Shown: piece after piece, positions 6,015 through 13,197 of the stretch
How positions within the stretch are numbered: position 1 is the first letter of the stretch
How the letters are laid out: each line of letters opens with the position of its first letter
Origin: a bacterium
Lineage (GTDB): Bacteria; RBG-13-66-14
NCBI GenBank assembly: GCA_035528375.1
Contig: DATKYS010000136.1
Coordinates: 1 to 31,745, forward strand
Direction: 5' to 3'
Length of the DNA: 31,745 bases
The notes under the pieces: generated by a model
What the model was told of the DNA's origin: nothing
Database searches by the model: none
The model's input: only the letters and a program-made list of their open reading frames with translations
Program-made: the position numbers and the translations under genes

Positions 6015-7076
6015 ATGACGCAAAGAATATATATTTTTTCACTCCTGGCCCTGCTGATCGTCCTCGTTGTCGGATGCGGCGGGGAATCGGGCGAGGCTGA
6101 AAAACCCGCGGAGAAACCGGCCTCCGAAGAGGGGGCGGGTCCGCGGGTGGAATCCCAGGGGGCGCTGTCCCTGACGCCGCCCTCCAGGCTCTGGCACCTT
6201 GACGACGAGATCTCGAGCATGCTCACCCTCAAGCGGGGCGAGGCGGCGCCCGAGGCCGTGGCCCGCTTCTACTTCAACGGCCGGGACACCTACGACGAGG
6301 AGCGTCTCCGGAAAAAACCCGACGAGATGGAGTCGTTCCTGGAGGAGCTGGCGCGGGGCCTGCGGGACCAGATCGAGCTCACCGCCGGGTCCGACGTGGA
6401 GTTCATATCCGGCCCGGATTACCGCCGGGACCCGTACCTCGCCGCCAGCTACTCGTACCGCGCCGTGCTCGGGGCGGACAGCTACTACAACCTGGACACG
6501 GTCTTCTACGCGGGCGACCGCTACGCCTTTCTGGACCTCTCCTGCTACGCCGACCAGGAGGAGAAGCTGACCGGCGAGCTCGAGGCCCTGCTGGACTCGG
6601 CGCGCATCGAACTACAGAAGCCGCGGTCCTTGAAATTGAAACCGGGACAGGAGCTGGACTTCGGAAAAATCACCCTGACCGTTCCCGGCGAGGGGTGGAC
6701 CGCCGAGGAAACCTCCGAAGAGATGCTGCTCTCCCGGGACGAAGTGCCCCTGGTGGACCTCTACGTGCGTCGTCCCGCCTCCGGGGGCGCCGAGGGCTCC
6801 GACCTCTCCGAGGGGCTCAAGGGGGAGATCGAGGCCCTTTACGGTGAGGTAGAGTATTCAGGCCCGGTGGATATCCGCCGGACACCGGTCCCCTACGCCG
6901 CCGTGAGCTACCGTGGAGAAATATCGGGCCGGGCGGTGTGGCGCCGCGACGCCGCCGTGGCCGTGGGCGATGATTACTACTTCATTGACGCCGGTTGTCC
7001 CGCAGACTCGCCGGACTGGTTGATCGAAGAACTGACCGAACTCGTAAACTCGGTAGGACAAAGGGAGGAAGAATGA
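6015..7076 (+). CDS. Family-B lipoprotein B2 (two domains)
   Basis: Predicted 353-residue lipoprotein. The signal peptide ends in VVGC (Cys21). An acidic Glu/Ala/Pro linker (about 22-45) follows, which could hold the domains away from the membrane. Two copies of the family-B domain come next. The first (about 48-198) starts L-S-L-T-P-P-S-R-L-W and ends Y-A-F-L-D-L-S-C-Y-A-D plus a helix. The second (about 215-348) starts I-T-L-T-V-P-G-E-G-W and ends Y-Y-F-I-D-A-G-C-P-A-D plus a helix. The gene starts 7 nt after B1 and overlaps B3 by 4 nt. The conserved Cys near the end of each domain is notable. No catalytic motif is visible and the function is unknown. Confidence 0.85.
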   Translation: MTQRIYIFSLLALLIVLVVGCGGESGEAEKPAEKPASEEGAGPRVESQGALSLTPPSRLWHLDDEISSMLTLKRGEAAPEAVARFYFNGRDTYDEERLRKKPDEMESFLEELARGLRDQIELTAGSDVEFISGPDYRRDPYLAASYSYRAVLGADSYYNLDTVFYAGDRYAFLDLSCYADQEEKLTGELEALLDSARIELQKPRSLKLKPGQELDFGKITLTVPGEGWTAEETSEEMLLSRDEVPLVDLYVRRPASGGAEGSDLSEGLKGEIEALYGEVEYSGPVDIRRTPVPYAAVSYRGEISGRAVWRRDAAVAVGDDYYFIDAGCPADSPDWLIEELTELVNSVGQREEE

Positions 7077-8173
7077 CTCGAGTCGTAACGCTGTTGGCGC
7101 TCGTGCTGGCTACCATCACCCTCGCGCTGGGGGACCGGGTCGGGGAGGGCGAGGTCAAGGTGACCCTTCCCGGACCGGAGTGGCAGTACGAGGATTACGG
7201 GAGCGAGCTGTACGCCTGGTGGCCGAACCCCGACGATCCCGACTTCGACTTCGGCAGCCTCTCCGTCTACACCTTCCAGGTGTCGCCCATCTCCGAGGCT
7301 GAGAGCCGCGCCGACCTCGGAAAAACCCTGGACGTCCTGGCCGAGCTCCTCGACTCCAACATCCGGGACAACTACCAGGTCATCGAGATGGGCGACGCCA
7401 TCCGGGAAACCGAGCCCTATCTGATGGTCGGCCGGTACTACACCGACGAGGCCTTCGGCTGGGGGGACGAGGGTGAGGACGCGCAGCGATTCTACAACCT
7501 GGACGCGTTCTACCTGCAGGGGGACCACATCTTCGCCGCCAACTTCTACACCGTCCTGGAGAAGGCCGACGAGGTCAAGGGGATGATGCCGGAGATTCTC
7601 TCCGACGTGGAGCTGCCCGAGTGGGTGGCCGACCGGTACACCGACGGCGAGGTCGCGGACCTGGGCGGGTTCACCGTCACCATGGGCGACGGGCCCTGGA
7701 TCGCCGTGGAGGACTTCGGCGGCGCAAACCTGACCGCCTACGACGGCTTCGACCAGATGGCCACCCTGATGCTCTACTGGGTGGACGAGCCCGTCGAGGG
7801 TGAGAACGAGGGCGAAAAGACGGCCGCTCAGCTCAAGGACGAGCTCCGCGTGTTCCTGGATGAGTACTTCACCGGGTTCGAGGTGAACTACATCGGCGAC
7901 GGCTTCGCCCGGGAGGGTGAATCCCCCTACGCCGCCTGGGCCTACCACGTGGACACGGGCCTGGGCGATGAGTACCACTACGACGCCCAGCAGATAGTCG
8001 CGGGCCAGCCCTACTACATCGAGGCCGTGGTTCCGGCGGCCTATGAGGACCGGATGGCCCCCGTGGTGATGAAGATGGCGGAGGGGACCGTCATCGAGCC
8101 GGGAGCCGGCTCGTACGACTACTGGGATTACATAGACGAATCGGACGTGCCCCCCGACGAGGGCGGCGAGTAG
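7073..8173 (+). CDS. Family-B secreted protein B3 (two domains, acidic)
   Basis: Predicted exported protein of 366 residues. The ATG at 7073 overlaps the previous stop (ATGA) and is preceded by GGGAGG, which decides the start against longer in-frame options. The signal peptide (about 1-20) has no lipobox Cys, so this member is probably soluble in the periplasm or outside. Two related halves are seen: V-K-V-T-L-P-G-P-E-W (about 27-36) and F-T-V-T-M-G-D-G-P-W (about 200-210), each running to an aromatic strand and a closing helix. It is very acidic, rich in Asp, Glu and Tyr, and lacks the domain-end Cys of its siblings. Function unknown. Confidence 0.85.
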   Translation: MTRVVTLLALVLATITLALGDRVGEGEVKVTLPGPEWQYEDYGSELYAWWPNPDDPDFDFGSLSVYTFQVSPISEAESRADLGKTLDVLAELLDSNIRDNYQVIEMGDAIRETEPYLMVGRYYTDEAFGWGDEGEDAQRFYNLDAFYLQGDHIFAANFYTVLEKADEVKGMMPEILSDVELPEWVADRYTDGEVADLGGFTVTMGDGPWIAVEDFGGANLTAYDGFDQMATLMLYWVDEPVEGENEGEKTAAQLKDELRVFLDEYFTGFEVNYIGDGFAREGESPYAAWAYHVDTGLGDEYHYDAQQIVAGQPYYIEAVVPAAYEDRMAPVVMKMAEGTVIEPGAGSYDYWDYIDESDVPPDEGGE

Positions 8174-8179
8174 CGTGAG

Positions 8180-8833
8180 ATGACGAGGATCGCTGCGTTC
8201 CTGTTGGCAACCCTGGGGGCGCTGCTCCTGGGTTGCGTCGCCGAGCCGCTCCCCGGCGGCGAAACGGTGACCTGGGGCCTGGTTCAGACCACCGCCCCCA
8301 ACGCCGAGTGGGTCCGCGTCCCCGCCGAGGACGCCCTGTACCTGCGCCGTTACTACCGCTGCAGCCTGCTGGGCGAGTTCAAGCTCTACTACGCAGGCGA
8401 CGGCTTCGAGGACGAATACGTCATACGCTCCTCGGGCACCGAGGCCCGGTTCCTCGAGTCAACCGCCGATCTGTTGCGCGAGCAGATTGACCGCATCTCG
8501 CCCCGGGCCGCCCTGGATGACGGCCAGCCGACGCTGTGCTCCGAGCCCTACCTGGCCGTCCAGTACACCTACCACGACGAGACTGCGGGCGAGGCCCAGT
8601 TCCACTTGGATCGGCTGTACTTCGTGGAGAACCGCTACTGGTTCCTGGATACGGGTTGCCTGGCCGAGGAGGAGGAGCTAGTCCGTCCCGAGATCGAGGC
8701 CCTCGTGGCCAGCATCGTGTTCCCCCGCTTCTCCGAAGGCGACCGGGGCGGCTCCGCGGACGGCTCCACCGAGGAGATGAGCGAGGAGGAGATCGAGTCG
8801 CTGACCGAGATGCCCCAGGGCTGGAACCTCTGA
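8180..8833 (+). CDS. Family-B lipoprotein B4
   Basis: Predicted 217-residue lipoprotein with a good lipobox LLGC (Cys19). The single domain begins with T-T-A-P-N-A-E-W, the P-N-x-x-W motif shared with B5 and B6. It ends with Y-W-F-L-D-T-G-C-L-A-E and a closing helix (R-P-E-I-E-A-L-V-A-S-I-V-F). After the domain comes a Ser/Glu-rich acidic tail. A C-S-E-P-Y-L-A-V-Q-Y-T-Y segment in the middle parallels the P-Y-L-A-A-S-Y-S-Y of B2. The gene begins 6 nt after B3 ends, in one apparent operon. Function unknown. Confidence 0.83.
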   Translation: MTRIAAFLLATLGALLLGCVAEPLPGGETVTWGLVQTTAPNAEWVRVPAEDALYLRRYYRCSLLGEFKLYYAGDGFEDEYVIRSSGTEARFLESTADLLREQIDRISPRAALDDGQPTLCSEPYLAVQYTYHDETAGEAQFHLDRLYFVENRYWFLDTGCLAEEEELVRPEIEALVASIVFPRFSEGDRGGSADGSTEEMSEEEIESLTEMPQGWNL

Positions 8834-8844
8834 AGGTGAGCTCC

Positions 8845-9501
8845 ATGCTGAACACAAAGACAAGAGGCTTAAGCCCCTCGTCAGCCCCACTGCCCGTCGT
8901 AAAAGTCGGTCTGGCTGTTTTTCTGCCGATTCTGGCGATGCTCTGCGCCTGCACCCCGGAGCTCGGGCCGGGCGGACCGCTCGTCGCCGGGAGGTACGCC
9001 GCCCGTGCGCCCAACGACGCGTGGAGCGCGGGGGATTCGGGGGACGACGAAACGGCCCTCTTCGTCCGCCGCAATTCCGCCGAGGGCGAAGACGAACTGG
9101 CCTACCTGGAGTGCCTGTACTACGACCGCTACCTTGACTCCGAGGACTGGGTCCGCTCCGTCGGGGCCGAGGAGCGGGTGCTCGCCGATCTGTCCGACCT
9201 GCTCCGGCTGGAGCTGACCCGGCTCAGTCCGGAGCTGGAGTGGATCGGCACCCAACCGCTCACCGCGACCGACCCGGCGCTCTGTGTCTCCTGGCGCTTC
9301 CTCGACTTCAAGGAGCAGCTCCACGCCGATTCCCCGGCGAAAACGTACAACGAGGTCTCCCTGGTACTCACCGGCGACGAGGTGCACCTCGTGGCCTTCT
9401 ACTGCTACGAGGACAAAGCCGAGGAGCTGGTGCCCGAGTACGAGGAGCTGAAGGGAAGCCTTGCAGTGGACGGCCGCCGGGTCTTTTCCGGTGGATTGTA
9501 A
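8845..9501 (+). CDS. Family-B lipoprotein B5
   Basis: Predicted 218-residue lipoprotein. The ATG at 8845 follows an AGGTGAG ribosome site by a short spacer. The N-terminus is long (about 20 residues before the hydrophobic core) and the lipobox reads LCAC, with Cys36 the likely lipid site and Cys34 a second candidate. The domain starts A-R-A-P-N-D-A-W, has A-L-F-V-R-R and a Y-L-E-C-L-Y-Y-D strand, and ends H-L-V-A-F-Y-C-Y-E-D with a closing helix. It is most like B6. Its TAA stop shares an A with the ATG of B6 (TAATG), a common coupling arrangement. Confidence 0.82.
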   Translation: MLNTKTRGLSPSSAPLPVVKVGLAVFLPILAMLCACTPELGPGGPLVAGRYAARAPNDAWSAGDSGDDETALFVRRNSAEGEDELAYLECLYYDRYLDSEDWVRSVGAEERVLADLSDLLRLELTRLSPELEWIGTQPLTATDPALCVSWRFLDFKEQLHADSPAKTYNEVSLVLTGDEVHLVAFYCYEDKAEELVPEYEELKGSLAVDGRRVFSGGL

Positions 9502-10268
9502 TGAACCAAACCACAACCCCAACCTTCGACACCGCGATGAAAACGGACACACTTGGAAAACGACTGATACTGCCCCCCCTCGTGGTCCTTCTGCTGACCG
9601 CCGGTTGCGGCGACACGAAGAAGGAAGACCCGCTGGTCCGCCTGATCGAGGGCGACTACGCCGTCGGGAAACCCCCGGAAACGGAGGCGGTCACCGAGGG
9701 GACCGACTTCGCCGCGCTCTACGGGCCGGGAAGAATCGTCGAGGAGGACCCCTACTCGACGGTCACCCCCAACGGCGCCTGGCTGAACCGCTCCCTGGCC
9801 GGCAACCTCTTCCTGGTCCGCCTGGACGATCCCGCCCACGAATCCGAGCTCGGCTACGTGGAGGCGTACCGCCTGCCCGACCTCCCGGAGCGGACGGCGG
9901 CCGCCCTCGCCGCGGGCGAGAACCCGACCGGGGCTCTGGCCGAAGACCTGCGGGAGATCATCGAAAACCACGCCGTGAATCCGGTCTTCGTTGACCAGGA
10001 CCTGCCGAGTCTGAACGGCTACCCCTCGGCCACCCTCGTTTACCACGACCTCAAGCGAGATTCCGAAGGGGGCGAGGAGCCGGCCTACAACGAGGCCACC
10101 CTGCTCCTGGTCGGGGGCGAGGCCCACATCTTCACCGGCTACTGCTTCACCGACGCGAGGGAGCTCTTCGTCCCGGAGCTCCGACGCATCGGCGGGCATT
10201 TCTCCGTCAAGCCGCCCCCTCCCCCGCCGCCCAAACGGGAGACGGAATCCGCCGTGGCCGCGGAGTAG
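9501..10268 (+). CDS. Family-B lipoprotein B6
   Basis: Predicted 255-residue lipoprotein. The start may be the ATG at 9501, coupled to the B5 stop, or the ATG at 9537, which gives the neater signal peptide MKTDTLGKR. The lipobox is TAGC (Cys36 from the first start). The domain carries S-T-V-T-P-N-G-A-W, L-F-L-V-R-L-D-D, a Y-P-S-A-T-L-V-Y-H-D strand, H-I-F-T-G-Y-C-F-T-D and the closing helix E-L-F-V-P-E-L. It ends in a run of prolines followed by Lys/Arg/Glu, a possible spacer or wall-contact tail. It is the last array member, 3 nt before the phosphorylase gene. Function unknown. Confidence 0.82.
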   Translation: MNQTTTPTFDTAMKTDTLGKRLILPPLVVLLLTAGCGDTKKEDPLVRLIEGDYAVGKPPETEAVTEGTDFAALYGPGRIVEEDPYSTVTPNGAWLNRSLAGNLFLVRLDDPAHESELGYVEAYRLPDLPERTAAALAAGENPTGALAEDLREIIENHAVNPVFVDQDLPSLNGYPSATLVYHDLKRDSEGGEEPAYNEATLLLVGGEAHIFTGYCFTDARELFVPELRRIGGHFSVKPPPPPPPKRETESAVAAE

Positions 10269-10271
10269 GTC

Positions 10272-11570
10272 TTGGACGTCCAGCGGCTCATCGCCGCCAA
10301 GCGTGACGGGAGGCGGCTCGGAGCGGACGACTGGCGCGACTTCGCCCGGGCGGTGACGCGGGGCGACCTGCCCGATTACCAGACGGCCGCCCTGTTGATG
10401 GCCGTCTACCTGCGGGGGATGGATTTCTCGGAGGCCCTCGCCCTCACCGAGGCCGTCGCCGACTCCGGCGAGAGGCTGACCTGGCCGGGTATCGGGCGTC
10501 CCCTGGTGGACAAGCACTCCACGGGGGGCGTGGGGGACAACCTCTCCCTGGTGGCGGTTCCGCTCCTGACCGCGTGCGGCGCCGCGGTGCCCAAGCTCTC
10601 CGGCCGGGCCCTGGGGCACACCGGCGGCACCCTGGACAAGCTCGAGGCGATACCGGGATTCCGGGCCGACCTCGGCCTCGACGAGCTGCGGCGTATTCTC
10701 TCCGACGTCGGTTGCTTCATCGCCGGCCACTCGGGAAAAATCGCCCCCGCCGACGCCCGGCTCTACCACCTGCGCGACGTGACCGCCACGGTGGACTCCA
10801 TCCCCCTGGTGACGGCGAGCATCGTGGGCAAGAAGCTGGCCGCCGGGGCGGACACATTCATCATTGACGTGAAGACCGGCCGGGGAGCGCTCTTTCCGAG
10901 CCAGCCACGGGCCCTGCGCCTGGCGCGCTGGATCAAGCGGGCGGCGGAGAAGGCCGGACGCCGGTGCGTATGCCTGTTGACCGAGATGGGCTCCCCTCTG
11001 GGAAAAAAGATCGGCAACGCCCTCGAGGTCGAGGAAGCGCTGGCGGTTCTCGGAGGGGAGGCGGTTCCCGAGGTGCGGGAGCTGTCGCTGGAGCTCGTCG
11101 CCCGGGGGCTGAAGGCGGCGGGGCTGGCGGCGGACGTCGCCGAGGCCCGCGAAAAGGCCCGGCGGAAGCTCGACGACGGCTCGGCGTGCGAAGTCTTCGG
11201 GCGGATGGCCCGGGCCCAGGGCGGAGACCTGGCGGCCTTCGCCCGGAGAGAACGGGGCGGGGCGCACACGGGGGAGCTGAAGGCGCCGCGCTCGGGCTGG
11301 CTGCGCCGGGTGGACGCCCGATGCGTCGGTAGGGCGGTGAGGCTCGCCGGAGCCGGGCGTTCCACCATCGAAGACCGGGTGGACCCCGAGGCCGGGGTGG
11401 AGCTCTTCGCCAAGCCGGGGGACCGGGTGACCGCGGGCGACCCGCTCCTCGTCGTCCACGCCTCCACCGAGGGCGGGCTCCGGGCGGCGCTGGTGGAGCT
11501 CTCGGGCGGGGTGGTCGTGGGCGACGAACCGCCGGGAATCCGGCCGCTCGTCCGCCGCGTTCTGGACTGA
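10272..11570 (+). CDS. deoA: Pyrimidine-nucleoside (thymidine) phosphorylase
   Basis: Cytoplasmic enzyme that splits thymidine or uridine with phosphate into base and (deoxy)ribose-1-phosphate in nucleoside salvage. At 432 residues it matches the family length. The signature KHSTGGVGD is at 81-89, and SGRALGHTGGTLDKLEAIPG at 110-129. The base-contact residues fit E. coli DeoA with an offset of three: R168, S183 and K187. The phosphate-loop segment reads DVKTGRGALF rather than the usual VG/YGSGAF form, so substrate preference is open (deoA, pdp and related enzymes). It starts with TTG 3 nt after lipoprotein B6, so it appears to ride on that transcript. A functional link with the lipoproteins is not evident. 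Confidence 0.92.
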   Translation: MDVQRLIAAKRDGRRLGADDWRDFARAVTRGDLPDYQTAALLMAVYLRGMDFSEALALTEAVADSGERLTWPGIGRPLVDKHSTGGVGDNLSLVAVPLLTACGAAVPKLSGRALGHTGGTLDKLEAIPGFRADLGLDELRRILSDVGCFIAGHSGKIAPADARLYHLRDVTATVDSIPLVTASIVGKKLAAGADTFIIDVKTGRGALFPSQPRALRLARWIKRAAEKAGRRCVCLLTEMGSPLGKKIGNALEVEEALAVLGGEAVPEVRELSLELVARGLKAAGLAADVAEAREKARRKLDDGSACEVFGRMARAQGGDLAAFARRERGGAHTGELKAPRSGWLRRVDARCVGRAVRLAGAGRSTIEDRVDPEAGVELFAKPGDRVTAGDPLLVVHASTEGGLRAALVELSGGVVVGDEPPGIRPLVRRVLD

Positions 11571-11584
11571 TAACTATTTTTAGG

Positions 11585-11604
11585 GGCGGGTGTCCGCACC
11601 CGCC
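11585..11604 (+). other. Hairpin between phosphorylase and amidohydrolase
   Basis: An 8-bp G/C stem (ggcgggtg / cacccgcc) closes a tccg loop of the UNCG tetraloop class. It lies 14 nt after the phosphorylase stop. It has no U-run, so it is more likely an RNA-processing or stability element, or a member of the local palindromic repeat family (it is preceded by tagggg as at 12891), than a terminator. Confidence 0.6.
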
Positions 11605-11629
11605 GGCAGGAACCTTTCAAGGAGGAGAA

Positions 11630-12853
11630 ATGGCGGAGAAAATCACCGCCGTCGTCGGCGCCCGGGTGCACACCGTATCCGGCCCGGTCCACGAGCCGGG
11701 GACCGTCGTCCTCGAAGGCGAGCGGATCGTCGCCGTGGGGCCCGAAAACGACGTGAAGGTCCCCGAGGGCGCGACGAGAATTGAGGCCCGGGGGATGACC
11801 CTCGTCCCCGGCCTGATTGACGCTCACGCCCACATCGGCGTCTTCAACGAGGCCCAGGGCGAGGACAACTGGGACGGCAACGAGATGACCGACCCGGTGA
11901 CGCCGGAGCTGCGGGTGATTGACGCGCTGAATCCGGACGCCGTGGCCTTCCCCGACGTCCTGGCCGCCGGGGTGACCACCGTGGCCACCATGCCGGGGTC
12001 GGCCAACGTCATCGGCGGAACCGTCGCCGCCATCCGCACCCGTGGCGCCACCGTTGACGCGCTCATCCGCGCCTACCCCGTGGGGATGAAGATGGCGCTC
12101 GGCTACAACCCCAAGTCGGTGTACGGCGGTGAGCAGAAGAAGCGCCCGGCGACGCGCATGGCCAACGCCGCCGTCCTGCGCGGGGCGCTCCAGGCCGCCC
12201 GGAACTACGCCGCCAAGAAGCTCCACCACGGCGCCCAACTCATGAGCCAGGAGAAAAAGGACGCCGAGAAGCGCGAGCCGGTGGCCCCCCTCGAGGTGGA
12301 CCTGAAGCTCGAGGCGCTGCTGCCGGTCCTCGAAGGTCATCTAGTCGCCCGCTGCCACTGCCACCGCGCCGACGACATCCTCACCGCCCTGCGCATCCGC
12401 GACGAGTTCGGCCTGGAGATGTCCCTCGAGCACTGCACCGAGGGGTACAAGGTGGCCGGTGAGCTGGCGGAGGCGGGCGTGACTTGCGTCCTGGGGCCGC
12501 ACTTCATCGAGATGCGCTACAAGGCCGAGCTCATGGGCGTGAACCTGGCCAACGCCGCGATTCTCCACGCCGCCGGCGTCAAGGTCTGCATCCAGACCGA
12601 CGCCACCTGGGGCGTGCAGTGGCTGGCCAACAGCGCCGCGCTCTGCGTGCGCCACGGCCTGCCCGCCGATGTGGCGCTCAGGGCGATGACGCTGAATCCG
12701 GCGGAGCTTTTGGGGCTGGATAAGGAGTTGGGGAGCCTCGAGGTGGGGAAGCGGGCGGATTTACTGCTGGTGGACGGCGACCCGCTGGACCTGCGGGACA
12801 AGGTGGCCCAGGTCTGGCTCGACGGCCAGCCGCAATTGAAAGAACCGAAGTAG
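11630..12853 (+). CDS. Metal-dependent amidohydrolase (imidazolonepropionase-like)
   Basis: Cytoplasmic hydrolase of 407 residues with the amidohydrolase TIM-barrel layout. A small N-terminal beta segment leads to the metal motif DAHAH (H66, H68). His245 lies in HCHRADD, His268 in EHCTEG and Asp324 in QTDATW. The C-terminal GSLEVGKRADLLLVDGDPL closes the beta sandwich. A strong AAGGAGGAG site precedes the ATG at 11630. The HRADD and EHCTEG segments are typical of the imidazolonepropionase-like group, many of which act on peptides or cyclic amides. No other histidine-degradation genes are present, so hutI is not claimed. No signal peptide is seen. It may share a transcript with the phosphorylase. 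Confidence 0.9.
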   Translation: MAEKITAVVGARVHTVSGPVHEPGTVVLEGERIVAVGPENDVKVPEGATRIEARGMTLVPGLIDAHAHIGVFNEAQGEDNWDGNEMTDPVTPELRVIDALNPDAVAFPDVLAAGVTTVATMPGSANVIGGTVAAIRTRGATVDALIRAYPVGMKMALGYNPKSVYGGEQKKRPATRMANAAVLRGALQAARNYAAKKLHHGAQLMSQEKKDAEKREPVAPLEVDLKLEALLPVLEGHLVARCHCHRADDILTALRIRDEFGLEMSLEHCTEGYKVAGELAEAGVTCVLGPHFIEMRYKAELMGVNLANAAILHAAGVKVCIQTDATWGVQWLANSAALCVRHGLPADVALRAMTLNPAELLGLDKELGSLEVGKRADLLLVDGDPLDLRDKVAQVWLDGQPQLKEPK

Positions 12854-13197
12854 CCGGGCAGGTCGGCCGCCCATCGCGCGAATGCCGACGTAGGGGCGAC
12901 CGTCCACGGTCGCCCGCATGTCCCCTCTCCCCTCCAGGGAGAGGCGCGCCTACGGGCTAGGGCGAGGGTCGAGGTAGGGAACGTGAAAGCGGCGGGGATT
13001 AGAATCCCCGACCTACGGGAAAGGTGTGAATCGTGCGTCAACCTCGTAGGGGCCGACCTTTAGGTCGGCCCGCGGGCGACCGCAGAGGGTCGCCCCTACG
13101 TCATCGCAAAGGGCGGGGAAAAGAATCCCCGCCCTACGTTTAGCGGGCGCACCTAAAGGTACGCCCCTACGTCATCGCAACTACGCTGGACGCTTTT
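12854..13197. repeat. Palindromic repeat cluster between convergent genes
   Basis: This 344-nt stretch has no gene but at least seven inverted repeats. These are gggcgacc/ggtcgccc (about 12894-12914), ctctccc/gggagag (about 12925-12943), ggggatt/aatcccc (about 12994-13009), gggccgacc/ggtcggccc (about 13050-13071), gggcgacc/gggtcgccc (about 13075-13095), gggcgggga/tccccgccc (about 13111-13134) and an imperfect gggcgcacc/ggtacgccc (about 13145-13166). Most are flanked by gtagggg or cccctac, and the linker tacgtcatcgcaa occurs twice. Its composite order also matches parts of 1-230. The hairpins separate the amidohydrolase (ending at 12853) from the convergent outer-membrane gene (ending at 13198) and could serve as bidirectional transcript ends. 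Confidence 0.85.

Noticed and set aside
9405-11459. Long minus-strand open frame (684 codons) opposite lipoproteins B5/B6 and the phosphorylase
   Set aside because: It spans several real genes on the other strand, has no recognisable domain and shows shadow-frame composition.
10763-12340. Minus-strand open frame (525 codons) opposite the phosphorylase and amidohydrolase
   Set aside because: Both plus-strand genes have full catalytic motifs and good starts; the reverse frame has none.
11630-12853. Naming the amidohydrolase hutI (imidazolonepropionase)
   Set aside because: Metal motifs fit the wider group, but no other histidine-degradation genes are present and the substrate-pocket residues cannot be confirmed by eye.
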